This document shows positions 61,641 to 64,000 of a stretch of 64,000 bases of DNA, in pieces (the stretch's first letter is position 1; every line of letters begins with the position of its first letter). The DNA is from Paradevosia sp036499825 (lineage in GTDB: Bacteria; Pseudomonadota; Alphaproteobacteria; Rhizobiales; Devosiaceae). The notes under the pieces are model-generated. The model ran no database searches. It saw only the letters and a list, made by a program, of their open reading frames with translations, and was not told the origin of the DNA. Position numbers and translations under genes: made by a program. Location of the stretch: positions 1 through 64,000 of the forward strand of contig DASYCZ010000042.1 of NCBI GenBank assembly GCA_036499825.1, given 5' to 3'.

Positions 61641-62618
61641 CTACTTCATCTCGAACGGGTAGATCACGGTCCAGTCGCGCCGCATGTCGACAACCGTCCA
61701 GTGTTGCGCCTCGGCCTCAACCAGTGCCGTATCGAGCTTGCCCACCGGCGAGGCCCGGTCATAGGCATATTCCCGGCCCGCATCGGTATGGTGCACGAGC
61801 CCCGCGAAGCGCGGCCCATCGCCCGCCATGGTGTATTCCAGCATCTGCTGGTCGCCGTCGGAATTGCCGAAGGCGAGGATCGGCCGCCGCCCGATGAAGC
61901 GGTTGATGCCGACGGGCTTGCCGGCGCCATCGTCGATGAATTCGACCTTGGGCTCCTTGAGCAATTCCACCCTGCCATCGGCATCCTTGTGGAAGCTGAC
62001 GACGCCCGATGAGCCGATGACCTGTTCGGGCGGAATGCCGTAGGCTTTCTCGGCGAATACCCGGATGAACTCCACCCCGCCCCCCGAGACCAGGAAGGTC
62101 TTGAACCCGTTGGCCCGCAACAGGGGCAGCAATTCCAGCATCGGCTGGAAGATCAATTCGCCATAGGGGCGCTGGAAGCGCGGATGGCGGGCGGTCGAAA
62201 ACCAGTCCGCGACGGCTTGGGAGAACGCCTCGGTCGTCATGCCCGCATGCGTTTCGGCCATGATCTGGAGCAGGCCTTTCTCGCCGGCCTCCGCCAGGGC
62301 TTTTTGATCGTGCTCGACGAGGGCCCTGAAGGGCTGCGTCGATTGCCATTCCGGATGTTGGGGCGCGAGCGCCGCGATGCGGTCGAAAGCGAAGGAGAGC
62401 TGGAAGTAGAGGGGCTGCTCGGTCCACAGCGTGCCGTCATTGTCGAAAGTGGCGATGCGCTGCGCCATGGGCACGAAATCCGGCCCGCCGGCGGTGGTGA
62501 CGCGTTCGACGAAATCGAGAATGGCCCATCGGGGTTCCCCCTCGTTCCATGACGGCAATGGGTTGCTGCCCGCCGCAAGGGCGGCCTGGACGATGTTCTG
62601 GCTGGATTGAAGGCTCAT
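61641..62618 (-). CDS. HAD-superfamily hydrolase
   Basis: A 325-residue HAD hydrolase with intact motifs: FDNDGTLW near residue 70 (motif I, nucleophile Asp), FLVSGGG (motif II), and GNSDGDQQML (motif IV). The KEPKVEF lysine segment is also seen. No signal peptide. The ATG at 62618 was chosen over one six bases upstream because the GAGG site is seven bases away. It follows the DUF1622 gene. Its degenerate, exported paralogue is at 59549. Confidence 0.88.
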   Translation of the reverse strand: MSLQSSQNIVQAALAAGSNPLPSWNEGEPRWAILDFVERVTTAGGPDFVPMAQRIATFDNDGTLWTEQPLYFQLSFAFDRIAALAPQHPEWQSTQPFRALVEHDQKALAEAGEKGLLQIMAETHAGMTTEAFSQAVADWFSTARHPRFQRPYGELIFQPMLELLPLLRANGFKTFLVSGGGVEFIRVFAEKAYGIPPEQVIGSSGVVSFHKDADGRVELLKEPKVEFIDDGAGKPVGINRFIGRRPILAFGNSDGDQQMLEYTMAGDGPRFAGLVHHTDAGREYAYDRASPVGKLDTALVEAEAQHWTVVDMRRDWTVIYPFEMK

Positions 62619-62620
62619 CT

Positions 62621-62983
62621 TCATGCCTCGTCTGTGGTTGCCGGACGCTGGCGCCCACGGACTTCGGCGACGTCGCGTTCGAGGAAATAATTGAGGAAGG
62701 TGCGGACCAGGGCGACCACCGCGATGCGGAACAGCGCCTCCCGGTCCGAGGTGATGGAGGTTTCGATGATGTCGGCCGCCAGTTGAAACGTCAGGCCCGC
62801 CACCAGCCAGCGGGCATAGCGCAGCCACACCTCCCGGCGGTCATGGTTGCTGGCGCTGGGGCGAAAGAGCACGGCGAGGCCGCGCCAAAAGGCCTCGATG
62901 GTGGCGAGCACCACCACCACCAGCGCCATCATGTCGATGATGAGGATGGCGTTTTCGGTTGCGATGACGAACCACTCGCGCAT
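62621..62983 (-). CDS. DUF1622 membrane protein
   Basis: A 120-residue protein with three predicted helices, the first covering ENAILIIDMMALVVVVLATIEAF and the others within YARWLVAGLTFQLAADII and LFRIAVVALVRTFLNYFL. It matches the DUF1622 family (LRYARWLVAGLTFQLAADIIETSI). Function unknown. It lies between sulfatase and HAD genes on the same strand and ends at the HAD start. Confidence 0.85.
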   Translation of the reverse strand: MREWFVIATENAILIIDMMALVVVVLATIEAFWRGLAVLFRPSASNHDRREVWLRYARWLVAGLTFQLAADIIETSITSDREALFRIAVVALVRTFLNYFLERDVAEVRGRQRPATTDEA

Positions 62984-63053
62984 GCCGCATCCCTCCGCTC
63001 CGGCTCCTGAGGTCAGGGGGCGGGCCGAAGCCCGCCGCCCCCCGTGATGGCGC

Positions 63054-64000
63054 TCAGGTGCTGGCGCCGCCGGCGGCCTCGCTCATTTTGGCCATGGCGT
63101 CGTCGATGGTGAAGCTGCCGGGGTGCTGGGCGGGCGGGAACTCCCTGAAAGTCTCCGCGAACTTGGCCGCCGCTGTCTGCGCCACGAAGATGAAATAGGC
63201 GTTGTGCAGCATCCAGTCGAAATAGCTGTTCGAGGTGACCGGCGCGAATTCGTAAGGATCGGTGCGCAAATTATAGACCCTGGGCATGCGCAGCCGCACG
63301 AAGGGCTCGGCCCACAGGCCCAGCGTGCCCTCCATGCGCTGTTCCATGAAGGCCAGCTTCCAGTTGTCGTAGCGGATGGCCAGCACGTCGCCATCGTCGC
63401 TGAAGTAGAAGTAGAGCTTGCGCGGGCTCTCCTTGGCCTTGCCGGTGATGTAGTCGAGCATGCTGAACCCATCGATGTGGTTCTTGTAGGTGCGGCCATC
63501 GCCGGCCTTGTAGCCCTTCCTCAGCTTGTCGATGATGTCGGAGGCCCCCGCCATGGCGAGGAACGTCGGCAGCCAGTCGTGATGCTGCACGATGCCGTTG
63601 GCAGTGGAGCCCGCCGCGATATGGCCGGGCCAGCGCGCCAGCATGGGAACGCGGAAGGCGCCTTCCCAATTGGTGTCCTTTTCGGAGCGGAAGGGCGTCG
63701 TGCCGCCATCCGGCCAGGAGTTCCGGTGCGGGCCGTTATCGGTTGAATACATCACGAACGTGTCGTCGGCGATGCCCAGCTCGTCCAGCATGGCCAGCGC
63801 TTCGCCCACATTCCTGTCATGGTCGATCATGGTGTCGTGATAGGGCGATTGCCAGCGTCCGGCCTGGCCGAGGCTTTCCTTCTTGGTGTGGGTGAACATG
63901 TGCATGTGGGTGAAGTTCAGCCACACGAAGAACGGCTTTCCGGCCTTGTTGGCGCGCGTCATGAAATCCCTGGCGGCGGCCACGAACTCGTCGTCGCACG
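63054..64000 (-). CDS. arylsulfatase-like protein, N-terminus cut by window edge
   Basis: Open to the right edge (the 5' end lies beyond 64000), with the stop at 63054. The visible 315 residues have the sulfatase features downstream of the formylglycine site: FFVWLNFTHMHMFTH, the calcium/substrate-like STDNGPHRNSWPDGGTTPFRSEKDTNWEGAFRVPMLARWPG segment, with GAFRVP typical of sulfatases. The Cys-x-Pro-Ser-Arg nucleophile site is outside the window. Substrate unknown. First gene of a probable operon with DUF1622 and HAD. Confidence 0.85.
   Translation of the reverse strand, partial: CDDEFVAAARDFMTRANKAGKPFFVWLNFTHMHMFTHTKKESLGQAGRWQSPYHDTMIDHDRNVGEALAMLDELGIADDTFVMYSTDNGPHRNSWPDGGTTPFRSEKDTNWEGAFRVPMLARWPGHIAAGSTANGIVQHHDWLPTFLAMAGASDIIDKLRKGYKAGDGRTYKNHIDGFSMLDYITGKAKESPRKLYFYFSDDGDVLAIRYDNWKLAFMEQRMEGTLGLWAEPFVRLRMPRVYNLRTDPYEFAPVTSNSYFDWMLHNAYFIFVAQTAAAKFAETFREFPPAQHPGSFTIDDAMAKMSEAAGGAST

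Overview
The window reads as chromosome of a GC-rich alphaproteobacterium, most likely a member of the Hyphomicrobiales (Devosia-like, by inference from gene content only). Supporting signs are the rpsT-dnaA-dnaN-recF-gyrB replication block, a GANTC (CcrM-type) cluster upstream of dnaA, RutR/PreTA-type pyrimidine genes, an MmcB-family gene, and several dispersed palindromic repeat families. No rRNA, tRNA, insertion sequence, prophage or CRISPR array was seen.

Layout. 0-4.1 kb (minus strand): alpha/beta hydrolase (cut by the window edge), dut, a lipoprotein, ubiB and ubiE. 4.2-12.9 kb (plus): mutM, rpsT, dnaA, dnaN, recF, gyrB. 13.3-16.6 kb (minus): two ArsR-plus-SRPBCC modules, one carrying a carboxymuconolactone-decarboxylase-like gene, the other lying next to a RibD/DHFR-like reductase. 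16.9-22.7 kb: a class A PBP, MmcB, two tandem MFS paralogues, and a small RlpA-like protein.

22.9-38.6 kb is a nearly complete reductive pyrimidine catabolism locus. PreT/PreA reduces uracil or thymine, dihydropyrimidinase opens the ring, an M20-type amidohydrolase releases beta-alanine, an omega-aminotransferase makes malonate semialdehyde, and MmsA yields acetyl-CoA. A four-gene ABC importer lies downstream. A RutR-like TetR regulator sits inside the locus, and two sites matching 12 of 14 positions of the RutR operator lie in front of preT and between rutR and the aminotransferase. Two matched GAAC palindromes of another type precede mmsA. Mop, GST and DoxX genes are interspersed.

38.6-45.6 kb holds small membrane proteins, a GNAT, SelO, an adenine-deaminase-like enzyme and a Nudix hydrolase. 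45.7-54.9 kb is an amino-acid/aminosugar locus: D-amino acid dehydrogenase, a polar amino acid ABC importer, a glycosylasparaginase-type Ntn hydrolase, a LacI regulator, a ROK kinase and an M24-fold protein that lacks metal ligands. A perfect LacI-type operator palindrome precedes the importer. 54.9-57.3 kb: a CYTH protein, then cbtB-cbtA behind a cobalamin riboswitch, and a divergent histidine-phosphatase-fold protein without its catalytic motif. 57.3-64 kb: an outer-membrane protein behind a long stem-loop, a three-copy tandem array of about 250 bp, and an exported-protein cluster (degenerate Tat-exported HAD paralogue, DUF2092, Pro-rich protein, intact HAD hydrolase, DUF1622, arylsulfatase cut by the window edge).
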